The notes beneath the pieces were generated by a model. That model was not told where the DNA came from. It saw only the letters and a list, made by a program, of their open reading frames with translations, and did not search any database. Made by a program: the position numbers and the translations under genes. Below, in pieces: positions 1 to 5,638 of a stretch of DNA of 8,312 nt (its first letter is position 1; each line of letters opens with the position of its first letter). Location: the NCBI GenBank assembly GCA_016702415.1, contig JADJEA010000019.1, forward strand, positions 1-8,312, in the 5' to 3' direction. The DNA is from Nostocoides sp. GTDB taxonomy: Bacteria; Actinomycetota; Actinomycetes; Actinomycetales; Dermatophilaceae.

Positions 1-108
1 AGTGCCGCTGTGGGGCCTTTGGATAGCCCCCGGGTCACTCATTGCTTACTGACGACGGGGACGGTCGAGTGTCGATCGCGTGCTCAGCGCCCGCGTCGAA
101 TCGTGGTG

Positions 109-410
109 CTATGGCTCGATCTCGCGGGCTGCGATGGCGACGGGCCGGTGCCAGCGTTTCCGGTTGCACCAGCGGGTGGGCGAGGCGGCAGTCTTTCGGT
201 CGAAGGCAGAGCCGCCGAACGCTACTGGTTGGAGCTCGTCTATTTGGGGCGACCCGGGTAGTCTGTGGGGAGTTTCTTGTCGACCCATCCGCCGTATAGG
301 TGGCAGTGGGTTTCTTCGCGGCGGACGATGCCGACGACGCGGTTGCGTTCGGTGGAGTTCGCTCGGCGCGATTGGGGCAGGCGTTTAGCTCCGCAGATGA
401 GAACCCACAT
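109..410 (-). CDS. HNH endonuclease (frameshifted)
   Basis: Small HNH-family nuclease, about 100 residues, probably a DNA nicking or cutting enzyme. The ATG at 410-408 has AGGA about five bases upstream and begins MWVLICGAKRL. The same frame reads ETHCHLYGGWVDKKLP and then hits a TAG at 242-240. A one-base shift there restores IDELQPVAFGGSAFDRK. A local shift gives DCRLAH, followed by WCNRKRW, ending at the TAG at 111-109. The order CHLxGG, DE-xx-P-xxx-GG, LAH, CN matches the phage HNH domain. The second Cys of the usual CHLC pair is Tyr here (TAC for TGC), either a substitution or a read error. Phage HNH genes often sit beside replication or packaging genes. The family is fairly secure; the start and the N-terminal 25 residues are less so. 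Confidence 0.72.
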
Positions 411-746
411 CGGTCCTCGCGCTGACCCTGATCCTGCCTGCCTGCCTGTCCTCGAGGGCGGCAGCGGCAATGCCGATTGGTTGTCGGCGTGCGCATGGAG
501 GGCCAGGATAAAGCGTTAAAAGCGGCCTTGAACTCATGGGCGTGAAGTCCTCGCGCACGATGGTTTACGAGGACGGCTGGAGAATGTCCCCCTCGACGGC
601 GTATGCCGCTCAGAAGGGGAAGCCTTGGAAGGACATCCTGGCTGCACGAGTGGCGAACGGCGAGCTCCCGCGAAGTCGGGCTGAGCACACGAATGCTCCC
701 GGCCGTCCGGCCTGGGGCATAGTAATTGCCGAATTGTTGCACCTTC
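411..746 (-). other. Unassigned stretch, probably one small minus-strand gene
   Basis: No frame on either strand gives a recognisable domain here. On the minus strand, coding-looking pieces change frame. One frame, opening with a GTG at 742, reads VQQFGNYYAPGRTAG and stays open for the whole stretch. Another, from an ATG at 702, reads MPQAGRPGAFVCSARLRGS and stops near 610. The first 30 to 40 bases may still be the tail of the HTH gene, because one frame continues WHDDLDALARAVPDLALR across 748. A short frameshifted phage protein is likely by analogy with its neighbours, but I cannot name it. Confidence 0.3.
433..448. repeat. (CCTG)4 tandem tetranucleotide
   Basis: Four perfect tandem copies of CCTG. 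The tract lies in the unassigned stretch just upstream of the HNH start. Such a tract is prone to slippage, and a change in copy number would shift the reading frame of any gene crossing it. Confidence 0.75.
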
Positions 747-973
747 TCAGCGCCAGGTCGGGCACAGCTCGCGCCAGCGCGTCGAGATCGTCATGCCAGG
801 GACCGGGCTCGCCTGTCGAAGTCCGCCGCCACCACGTCGGCAAGGAGGTAGCGCGCAGGCTTCCGGCCGGGGTTGACCGGCGTGATGTAGCCGCGCACAT
901 CCCACGACCTGATGGTGATCGGCGACACCCCGACGTGTGCCGCAGCCTCGCCCGTCGTCACCGTCCCGACCAT
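747..973 (-). CDS. Excisionase/MerR-like helix-turn-helix protein
   Basis: Small DNA-binding protein. From the ATG at 973 the clean frame reads MVGTVTTGEAAAHVG, then VSPITIRSWDVRGYITPV, then GRKPARYLLADVVAADFDRR. This is the classic excisionase-type winged HTH (HTH_17 or MerR-like): a first helix with GEAA, a turn, a recognition helix of the VSPITIRSW type, and an R(Y)L...DV wing. That frame stops at 791. After a one-base shift it continues WHDDLDALARAVPDLALR, so the real protein probably runs to about the TGA at 749-747. There is no good ribosome-binding site before 973, so the GTG six bases... further inside (GTG ACG ACG) is an alternative start. It follows the zinc-ribbon gene after about a dozen bases, a pairing common in actinophages. 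Likely role: transcription regulator or excisionase-like DNA binder. Confidence 0.7.
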
Positions 974-985
974 GCGGAAATGGTC

Positions 986-1799
986 TCACGCGTCCGGCCT
1001 CTCCGCCGTGATCCGCCGCACCCAGATCGCGTATCGGCCCCACTCGAAGACCGACTGGCACCACGGCGTCTGACACTCCACGTCCTCCTCGCCGCCATAG
1101 CGCACGAGGCTCGCGTGGTGGCAGGTCGGGCAGGGATGCCGCGGCAGGCGGGCCACCTCACGCCAGGCCGCAGTGGCGTGCGCCCGGCCCATCAGGCTCC
1201 CGCAGCTCCTCGAAGTCGTCACCCACCCGGAGGTACATCTCCACCCGGTGCAGGATGTCGCGCCCCCGCAGCCACTCGCACGCGGTCGCCACGTCGAATC
1301 GCCACGGCGGATGCCCGCACCGGCGAGGGTCCGACTCGGGGCCATTGAGCAGCCGCGGCGGGCCTGCCATTCCGTGGTCGTCGCACAGTCGCTCGACCAG
1401 CGCCGAGATCCAGCTTCGTTGGGGCAGCTCCTTGCGTCAGGTCCAGGGGTGCGCCAGCCGCAGCGCCCGCCCTCCCAAGCTAGCGGACGCTTTATGTAGA
1501 GGCCGTCGGCCAGGCGCGTCGCCCAGCCCAGCGAGTGCGGCCCGACCCCGCGCCACAGTCTCGCAGGTGAGTTGGCGCGCGTAGGCTTAATAAGCAGAGG
1601 TCGGTTAGCAGGATCGGCCACCTGCCCCGCGCGTCCTGCAGGCTCTGGTCGAGCCTCAGCTTCAGGCAGGCGCAGACAGAGGTGCCCATACTGGGCGAGG
1701 CGCGGCAGGCAAGTCAAAGCAATCGTCCTGGCATGCGCGACTCCTCGCCATCGATAAAGACGTGTTGGCGCGGGCGATACAGGCGCGATGCAATACCAT
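986..1799 (-). CDS. Actinophage-type zinc-ribbon protein (frameshifted)
   Basis: Composite gene of about 270 residues. The start ATG at 1799-1797 is set by a strong ribosome-binding site. The N-terminal third is unclear: LYRPRQHVFIDGEESRMPGR appears in one frame, then SVCACLKLRLDQSLQDARG and WPILLTDL in another. The middle reads PLAWEGG, RKELPQRSWISALVERLCDD, RCGHPPWRFDVATACEWL and VEMYLRVGDDFEELRE. A final shift leads to the zinc ribbon: CPTC at about 1132-1121 and CQTPWC near 1075-1061, ending at the TGA at 988-986. The plan of an N-terminal Cys pair, a helical middle and a C-terminal four-Cys ribbon resembles a recurrent actinophage protein that often precedes an HTH gene, as here. Its biochemical role is unknown; DNA binding is plausible. 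At least three frame changes and one in-frame TGA interrupt it. Confidence 0.6.
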
Positions 1800-1805
1800 C
1801 GAGTT

Positions 1806-1811
1806 CTCCTC
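1806..1811 (-). promoter_or_regulatory. Strong ribosome-binding site of the zinc-ribbon gene
   Basis: The minus strand reads GAGGAG, six bases before the ATG at 1799-1797. It is one of the best Shine-Dalgarno matches in the window and fixes this start despite the broken reading frame. It lies directly against the stop of the preceding small gene (TGA 1815-1813). Confidence 0.7.
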
Positions 1812-1812
1812 A

Positions 1813-1989
1813 TCATCGTCTTGGTCTTGCCACGGTGTCGGGGTCGGGCGTCCGTTTGGTGGTCGCGGCCGTGAGCATCCCGAGCCGCGTGATCCAGTCC
1901 ATGCCGTCGCTGTAGGCGAGGATCAGGCGCACGTCGCCGGTCGCGTCCACCACCTTGAGCAGCACTAGCGCGGCGACGGGCAGTGTCAA
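1813..1989 (-). CDS. Small conserved phage protein (YSDGMDWITRLGM)
   Basis: Short protein of up to 58 residues with an unbroken frame: LKVVDATGDVRLILAYSDG, then MDWITRLGMLTAATTKRTP, ending at the TGA at 1815-1813. The block DATG..R.ILAYSDGMDWITRLGML has even composition and reads like a true fold. I recall similar short proteins in actinophage replication regions, with no known function. The start is uncertain: a TTG at 1989-1987 gives the longest form and a GTG at 1965 is an alternative; neither has a clear ribosome-binding site. It lies between the RNA ligase and the zinc-ribbon gene in the same transcript. Confidence 0.55.
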   Translation of the reverse strand: MTLPVAALVLLKVVDATGDVRLILAYSDGMDWITRLGMLTAATTKRTPDPDTVARPRR

Positions 1990-2024
1990 TGGGCGCGATG
2001 GTCGACGTGGAGCACCGAGGCTGG

Positions 2025-2634
2025 TCAGAGAAGTTTGCCGACGGGTCCACGGACTGCGCCCATGCCCATGCCAGATCGGGTGACCTTTGAGCTTCGCCAT
2101 TCGTCCGTCCGGGTGCCACCAGACGATGCCCTCCCAGCCGTTGACTCGGCGGTAGTTTCGATCGCCTGCACAGGCGTCGATCCGTGCCGGAAGGCAAGCA
2201 TGTCCTTGGGGCCGCGATGAGTAGATGTCCGGACGCACAATTTCGGGGTTGCTTGCTGATGCGCGGGGCCGATCAGTTCGTAGGTGCCGGGGTGCCGTCA
2301 TGCGAGGCTGTCCCGCGCCTCGGCGTGGTAACGCAGGGCGCGAAGGGCGATTTTGCCTGATCGGCTCCCGCAGCCGACGGTCTTGCTGGTGGCGGGGCCC
2401 GGTCCTGATCGGCCACGAATCCCGGAGGGGCGTGGCTCCCGGCTTAACTCCTCCCGTCGGGCCCACCAGCGACCCCGTTTGAATGGACCATCGCGCACCC
2501 TGTCCACTTTCCGAGTGGCCGCGCTGTCGCTTACCGATCACCCACCCGCATCTCCGGTCACGTCGCTTACGATCACGCGGGCGCGGGTGCCACGGGTCGC
2601 GGCGACAGAGGGTGGGGATTTTCTTCTGGATCAC
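2025..2634 (-). CDS. RNA ligase, T4 Rnl1-like nucleotidyltransferase (frameshifted)
   Basis: ATP-dependent RNA ligase of about 200 residues. It would seal 5'-phosphate to 3'-hydroxyl RNA ends through a lysine-AMP intermediate. GTG start 2634-2632 gives VIQKKIPTLCRRDP, like the KIPTLF.RD opening of actinobacterial members. Motif I is ATRKVDG followed by CAMV, with the predicted catalytic Lys codon at 2510-2508; one extra base at about 2501 must be ignored. Then RWWARRE, VKPGATP and PATSKTVG follow in adjoining frames. Motif III is TYELIGP (2282-2265) followed by SNPE. Motif IV is EGIVWWHPDGR (E codon 2133-2131), and motif V is MAKLK (2100-2086). All five nucleotidyltransferase landmarks are therefore present in order. 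The end is placed at the TGA at 2027-2025 (GKLL, stop) and could shift slightly. It overlaps the likely SSB stop, so the two are probably translationally coupled. A tRNA or RNA repair role is inferred, and no kinase/phosphatase partner is visible. Confidence 0.82.
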
Positions 2635-3136
2635 GCACCCCGATCTCCGGCGCGAAGAACGGCGGCTCAGGTGTGGTGTTCGCGGGCAGAGCACCCCGCC
2701 ACCCGCCTGGCTGCTGCGGCTGGCCCCATCCGCCGCCGGGGCTGGATTGCGCCGTCGAAGCCCCGGCCCTGGTCCTGACCTTGGCGCGGGTTAGCGTGCA
2801 GCGCCACCGAGTCGGCCTGCAGCGTCGTGACGGTGCGCGCGGCGTCCTGTCCCTGGCGTCGTACTTGCGCACCCCAAGCCTGCCCGTGACGGTGACGCGG
2901 CCCTCAGGTTGGCGTGCCGCCTGGCCAGCTCTTCGAAGTGTCCCTCGCTCTAATACGCCGACCTCGACCCACAGTTGCCGTCGCCCGGCAACCTCCCACT
3001 CGCCCGAGTGCTGCGTCGGCGCGGGGTGTCTGGTGATCGAGAAGTTGACCACCTGGCCTGTCCGCTCGGGGTGAAGCGCAGGGCCCTGAGCCCGTCCCCG
3101 TCCGAGATTGCCGGTGATCGTGAAGTGGTTGCTCAT
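2631..3136 (-). CDS. ssb: Single-stranded DNA-binding protein (frameshifted)
   Basis: Binds single-stranded DNA during replication and recombination. The ATG at 3136-3134 gives MSNHFTITGNLG, a typical actinobacterial SSB start. The OB-fold landmarks follow in order: GQVVNFSI, GEWE, LWVEV and GRVTVTGRLGVRKYDARD. A shift then gives TSVELQADSVALH, as expected for the end of the OB fold. A Gly/Gln/Trp-rich linker (GGGWGQPQQPGGW) leads to TPEPPF at about 2674-2657, which resembles the acidic PPF tip that recruits partner proteins. The frame does not stop at that tip. The nearest stop is the TGA at 2633-2631, one frame over, overlapping the ligase GTG, so a missed base near the end is likely. The start overlaps the upstream gene as ATGA. 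Confidence 0.87.
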
Positions 3137-3520
3137 GCGGGGTTCCCGTATGGCGCGGAGTCGTGAATGACGCCGGGTTCGCCGTTGCGCTTGTAAGTCG
3201 CCCCGCCATCGCTAGAGAAGCAGGCCGGGTCACGGCGGCACTGCCACACCCCATCGCCTACCTCAATCCAGTCCTCGGGGTTGTCCGTCAGTGCGGTGAG
3301 CGGCTGGAATCGCATCAACTTCTCGACGATGGCGACTACTGCCGCCGCAGAGCTGCCGGAGTGACCCTGTTTCGCGAACAGTCCAACGATCTCCAGCACT
3401 GCGGCGCCGAGCATCCCGTCGTAGTCGGAGTTCGGCGATACCAGTCCGGCTGGGCGGCGAAAGCGGGGCGGCGGGCGCTGACGAGGTTCGAATCGGCCTG
3501 TCGGGGGTCAGGGGTGGTAT
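3133..3520 (-). CDS. Conserved phage protein (EDWIEVGDGVWQ family), unknown function
   Basis: The reading frame from GLVSPNSDYDGMLGAAVLEI through VGLFAKQGHSGSSAAAVVAI, VEKLMRFQPLTALTDNPEDW and IEVGDGVWQCRRDPACFSSD to the TGA at 3135-3133 is unbroken. This pattern (SDYDGM(L/I)G..V..LV..F..QGHSG.SA, then PLTPLTD.P..W.EV.DGVWQ.RR...FS.DGG) matches a widespread actinophage protein found near replication genes; its function is not known. An ATG exists at 3414-3412, but homologous sequence extends upstream, so the true start is earlier. An in-frame TGA lies about 60 residues... upstream of nothing usable, so I place the start just after the preceding gene's stop, allowing for a frameshift. The stop overlaps the SSB start as ATGA. 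Confidence 0.65.
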
Positions 3521-3523
3521 CGG

Positions 3524-3872
3524 CTATTGCGGGTTCCTCTCGGTTGATGGATCAGGCGTGAAGTGGTTGCTGGGTGCGGGGGTCCTTTCGGTGAGGGCTT
3601 CGCCGGGAGGGTGATTCGGTGGTGCTTCGGCGTGGGGTCGGAAGTGGAGAGGGTGGCGAGGATCGCTTCCGGCGCGGGCTGTGGTTTTTTCCACGCGCAG
3701 CCGTTCGGCTTCGGCGCGCTCATCGCGGATGACGCCCCGGCGTGCGGCGCGGGTTTCGATCCGGTGCATGGAGCGCGGCTGGTTTGCTGCTCGGGGCCGC
3801 GATTTCGGCGCGGAGCTTGGCGAGGTAGCGCTTTCCGGCAAAGCGGGGGTATGCTGCGTGGTCGGGGTTCAC
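3524..3872 (-). CDS. Small basic hypothetical protein (frameshifted)
   Basis: Likely about 115 residues. The GTG at 3872-3870 has a GAGAG stretch nine bases upstream and reads VNPDHAAYPRFAGKRYLAKL then RAEIAA. After a shift near 3805 another frame continues RSMHRIETRAARRGV and IRDERAEAERLRVEKT, then a Pro-rich tail, ending in RNPQ at the TAG at 3526-3524. The central part is charged and could be an alpha-helix or coiled coil; the tail looks disordered. I do not recognise the family. It sits between the Cys-rich protein and the EDWIEV protein in the same transcript. Confidence 0.5.
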
Positions 3873-3882
3873 GTCGCGTCTC

Positions 3883-4098
3883 TCATCTGATTTGCGGGCC
3901 TTTCGCGTCTCGGGTGTCCCTGAGTGCCTGTCGAGCCCTGGGCGGCGCGCTGTGGGCCTTGCTGTGGGGCGGGAAATGCACGCTACGGGTCTGGTCGGGG
4001 GCGTGGAGTGCTGCGAAGATGACGGCCTGCGTTCGCGGGTCCACCCCGAGCCGGTCCACGAAGCGCACCCCGCAGACGCGGCAGTCGCATTCGGGCAT
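3883..4098 (-). CDS. Small cysteine-rich protein (MPECDCRVCG)
   Basis: A 71-residue frame with no internal break from the ATG at 4098-4096. It opens MPECDCRVCGVRFVDRLGVD, a CxCxxC cluster at residues 4 to 9 that could hold a metal ion, then PRTQAVIFAALHAPDQTRS and a basic tail, ending at the TGA at 3885-3883. Only three Cys are seen, so the site would need another ligand, such as a His near the end, or a partner. An in-frame TGA lies 15 bases before the ATG and no good ribosome-binding site is visible. An alternative start is the GTG that overlaps a short upstream frame ending QFK, which would require a frameshift. Function unknown. Confidence 0.5.
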   Translation of the reverse strand: MPECDCRVCGVRFVDRLGVDPRTQAVIFAALHAPDQTRSVHFPPHSKAHSAPPRARQALRDTRDAKGPQIR

Positions 4099-4158
4099 GT
4101 GCCGGGGCGATGGTCACTTGAACTGCGCGGGGATCATGCCGCCCTCGCCCGGGTGCGC

Positions 4159-4284
4159 TTACGCCTTCGTCCCGGGATCGTGGCCAGCCCGGACGCTGTG
4201 ACCGCGCGGGATGGCCGCCATGTGCCTGGCGATCTGCGACGCCGTGGCGGGCACCATTTCGGCGCGGCACGTGGCGCACGGCAT
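4159..4284 (-). CDS. Small CxxC protein (MPCATCRAEMVP)
   Basis: A 41-residue frame from the ATG at 4284-4282 to the TAA at 4161-4159: MPCATCRAEMVPATASQIAR, then HMAAIPRGHSVRAGHD. A CxxC pair at residues 3 and 6 plus His residues at about 21 and 29 could form a small zinc site. The start shares a base with the preceding stop (TGATG), a usual sign of coupled translation. The same frame also reads sensibly upstream (YHDHPDQV), so it could instead be the C-terminal half of a longer, frameshifted protein that includes the 4284-4609 gene. Function unknown. Confidence 0.45.
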   Translation of the reverse strand: MPCATCRAEMVPATASQIARHMAAIPRGHSVRAGHDPGTKA

Positions 4285-4609
4285 CACCTGGTCTGGGTGA
4301 TCGTGGTAGCGTGCTGTTGTTCGACCGGGTTGGCTTCTGCCGCGCGCGGCGTAGGTGATCTGCGCCAGGGGCCGTCCTCACGGAATCGAGCCGGTGTGAC
4401 ACCGTGGTCGACCAGCGGGGCGAGGTAGGCGAGTTGGTGGCTGTCCTGCAGGGGCGTGGACGCGAAGTGCGGCCAAGATGGCCGCGAGCGACTTGACGGG
4501 CTAGTCGGGTCGGAGCCGCGTGGGCGGCGGCGACGTTCGCTCGGCTTCGGTCTAATATGAGCGCCCTCCAATCCTCCAGAATCCGTTGCGCGCCGGTCTC
4601 TCGCGTCAC
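4284..4609 (-). CDS. Hypothetical protein (frameshifted)
   Basis: Starts at the GTG at 4609-4607, directly after the TAA of the replication gene (TAAGTG). It reads MTRETGAQRILEDWRAL, then changes frame near 4555. The second frame runs through SSRSRPSWPHFAS, TPLQDSHQLAYLAPLVDHG and VTPARFREDGPW to the TGA at 4286-4284. LAYLAPLVDHGVTPARFRED has the even composition of a folded helical segment. No family recognised. It is coupled to the genes on both sides by touching stop/start codons. Confidence 0.45.
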
Positions 4610-5168
4610 TTACCGACGATTTGATTTGGGTGAGCTAGATGTTTTTTGCATAGCGTGGCCGGGCAGGGCAGGTGATCGGGCAGGGGCAGGGTAGGGCCAG
4701 ACCTTCACGGCGGATTTCACGGTGTATGGGTCACGCGTGACTCACAGCGTGACAGGCTGGCCTGAAGGCCGTTGTCATCGTCGGCACCTTTCTTGCCCTG
4801 GGCGTACACCGCGCGCGGGACTGTCGCTGGCCGGTCTCTTGGGCGCGGCACTGGTCGCGCCTCGATTTCGGCGGATTGCTGTGTGCGAGTCAGTCATGGA
4901 ACTGGTAGCCAGCCCCCGTTCGCGAGGAGTTGGCGGTTCCTTCCCACAGGAGCCGATCCTTTCCGCACGAGTTCAATGCGAGCTTGCCGCTTGTAATCTG
5001 TGTTGCACCACGAACCAGCCCGGCGCGAACCCGTCCGGGTCTTGTAGGACATGCAGCAGGAGCCGCAGTACCGCCCATAAGCCCAGCGCGGAGAGGCTCG
5101 CCCGACGCATCTTCGTGACTGAATGGTGTCGTCAACCTCGGAACCACGGATGTCACCACCACCCCCAT
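4610..5168 (-). CDS. Phage replication-initiation protein (frameshifted)
   Basis: Composite of about 185 residues. The N-terminal half matches the winged-helix replication proteins of actinophages. In adjoining frames one reads EVDDTIQS (5140-5117), KMRRASLSALGLWAV, CGSCCMSYKT, DPDGFAPGWFVVQH, TDYKRQARIELVRKG, LLWEGTANS and GYQFHD near 4890. This follows the family plan VDD..HS.PK.R.A...A.GLW...GS.....TDGFVP..........LV..GLW......GYQFHDW. After that LTRTQQSAEIEAR is the usual basic linker, followed by SRVTHTP and a Pro-rich tail ending NRR at the TAA at 4612-4610. Likely role: origin binding or helicase loading at the phage origin. The start is uncertain: an ATG at 5168-5166 is used, but the family usually begins a few residues before VDD. 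The C-terminal part carries the repeats described separately. Confidence 0.65.
4612..4753. repeat. Origin-like block: AT-rich stretch, GGGCAGG repeats and TCAC inverted repeats
   Basis: Three elements lie side by side inside the 3' part of the replication gene. (1) An unusually AT-rich stretch at about 4612-4655, including GATGTTTTTTGCATAG. (2) Four copies of GGGCAGG at 4661-4667, 4666-4672, 4678-4684 and 4684-4690. (3) TTCACGG at 4704-4710 and 4716-4722, a perfect 12-base palindrome GTCACGCGTGAC at 4730-4741, and the near copy TCACAGCGTGA at 4742-4752. Iterons flanked by AT-rich DNA inside the initiator gene is the lambda-type origin plan. The simpler reading is repetitive linker coding sequence (VTH/SRV repeats). 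Confidence 0.4.
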
Positions 5169-5563
5169 CAGGCGTCCACGACCTGGAGAAGTTATGATGC
5201 CGGGCGTCCGCGCTGACGCCACTATCCTCGCGGCGCTTGCTGCGCGTCCGTGTCCGCTGTGGCGGCACGCGCACGTGCAATGACCAGTGGTCTTCCTTGT
5301 CCTCCAGCAGTCCGGCCAGCGACGAGTTCTGCAATAACTTTCGCGCGCCACTTTGCGGCGACGCGCTTGGTGATCAATGGCGTTTTGCTCGGCGTGTTGC
5401 GTCCGCACCACGTCATCGCTTGAGGACATGCGCGCGAAAGCGGCGTCCGGTCAGACGGTGCATACCTTGGGGTGCTTCTGGGTCGTGTATCCGATGTCCA
5501 CTCATGGACAAAGGCCTTTGGTCGAACTCGGTCGGCACACACCCGTTTCTTCTCCCTCGCGCC
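5169..5563 (-). other. Unresolved coding-like stretch with HAEQNAI motif
   Basis: No single frame is convincing. Minus-strand pieces that look coded are EAPQGMHRLTGRRFRAHVLK (ending near 5413), VVRTQHAEQNAIDHQARR (about 5410-5357), TKRVAAKWRAKVIAELVAG, and GLLEDKEDHWSLHVRVPPQR with a basic tail. HAEQNAI at 5396-5376 is the zinc-ligand and catalytic-Glu motif of cytidine/deoxycytidylate deaminases. The expected downstream PCxxC is not found in any frame, so I do not assign that function. One frameshifted gene of about 100 residues between DUF2303 and the replication gene is the likeliest content. Confidence 0.35.
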
Positions 5564-5587
5564 TTTTTTTTTTTTTTTTTTTTTTTT
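5564..5587. repeat. 24-base T homopolymer
   Basis: An uninterrupted run of 24 T on the plus strand (poly-A in the coding direction), followed by five C, in otherwise GC-rich DNA. In the coding direction it is read as Lys codons after the DUF2303 C-terminus. It is very unusual for such a genome and most likely marks a sequencing, base-calling or joining artefact. It is not a Rho-independent terminator in the coding direction, where it is A rather than T. Confidence 0.9.
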
Positions 5588-5638
5588 CCCCCAGGGAGCC
5601 GCGTCGCAAGGTGCGACCCGGCGGCACGCACCACAAAA

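Noticed and set aside
536..1348. Long plus-strand open frame of 270 codons
   Set aside because: It is Arg/Pro/Ala-rich without motifs and lies antisense to the HTH and zinc-ribbon genes, whose motifs are clear. It is a typical shadow frame of GC-rich DNA.
986..2197. A single 403-codon minus-strand protein
   Set aside because: It stays open only because GC-rich DNA has few stops. It joins the real zinc-ribbon C-terminus to wrong-frame stretches of the upstream genes.
3563..4201. Plus-strand open frame of 212 codons
   Set aside because: It is antisense to three minus-strand genes joined by coherent start/stop junctions. Its composition (Gly/Arg/Trp/Cys-rich) is that of a reversed frame.
4722..5216. 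Plus-strand open frame of 164 codons with many Cys and Ser
   Set aside because: It lies antisense to the replication protein, whose family pattern reads clearly on the minus strand.
5564..5587. Poly-T as the tail of a transcription terminator
   Set aside because: It has no stem before it on the plus strand, no plus-strand gene precedes it, and in the coding direction it is poly-A.
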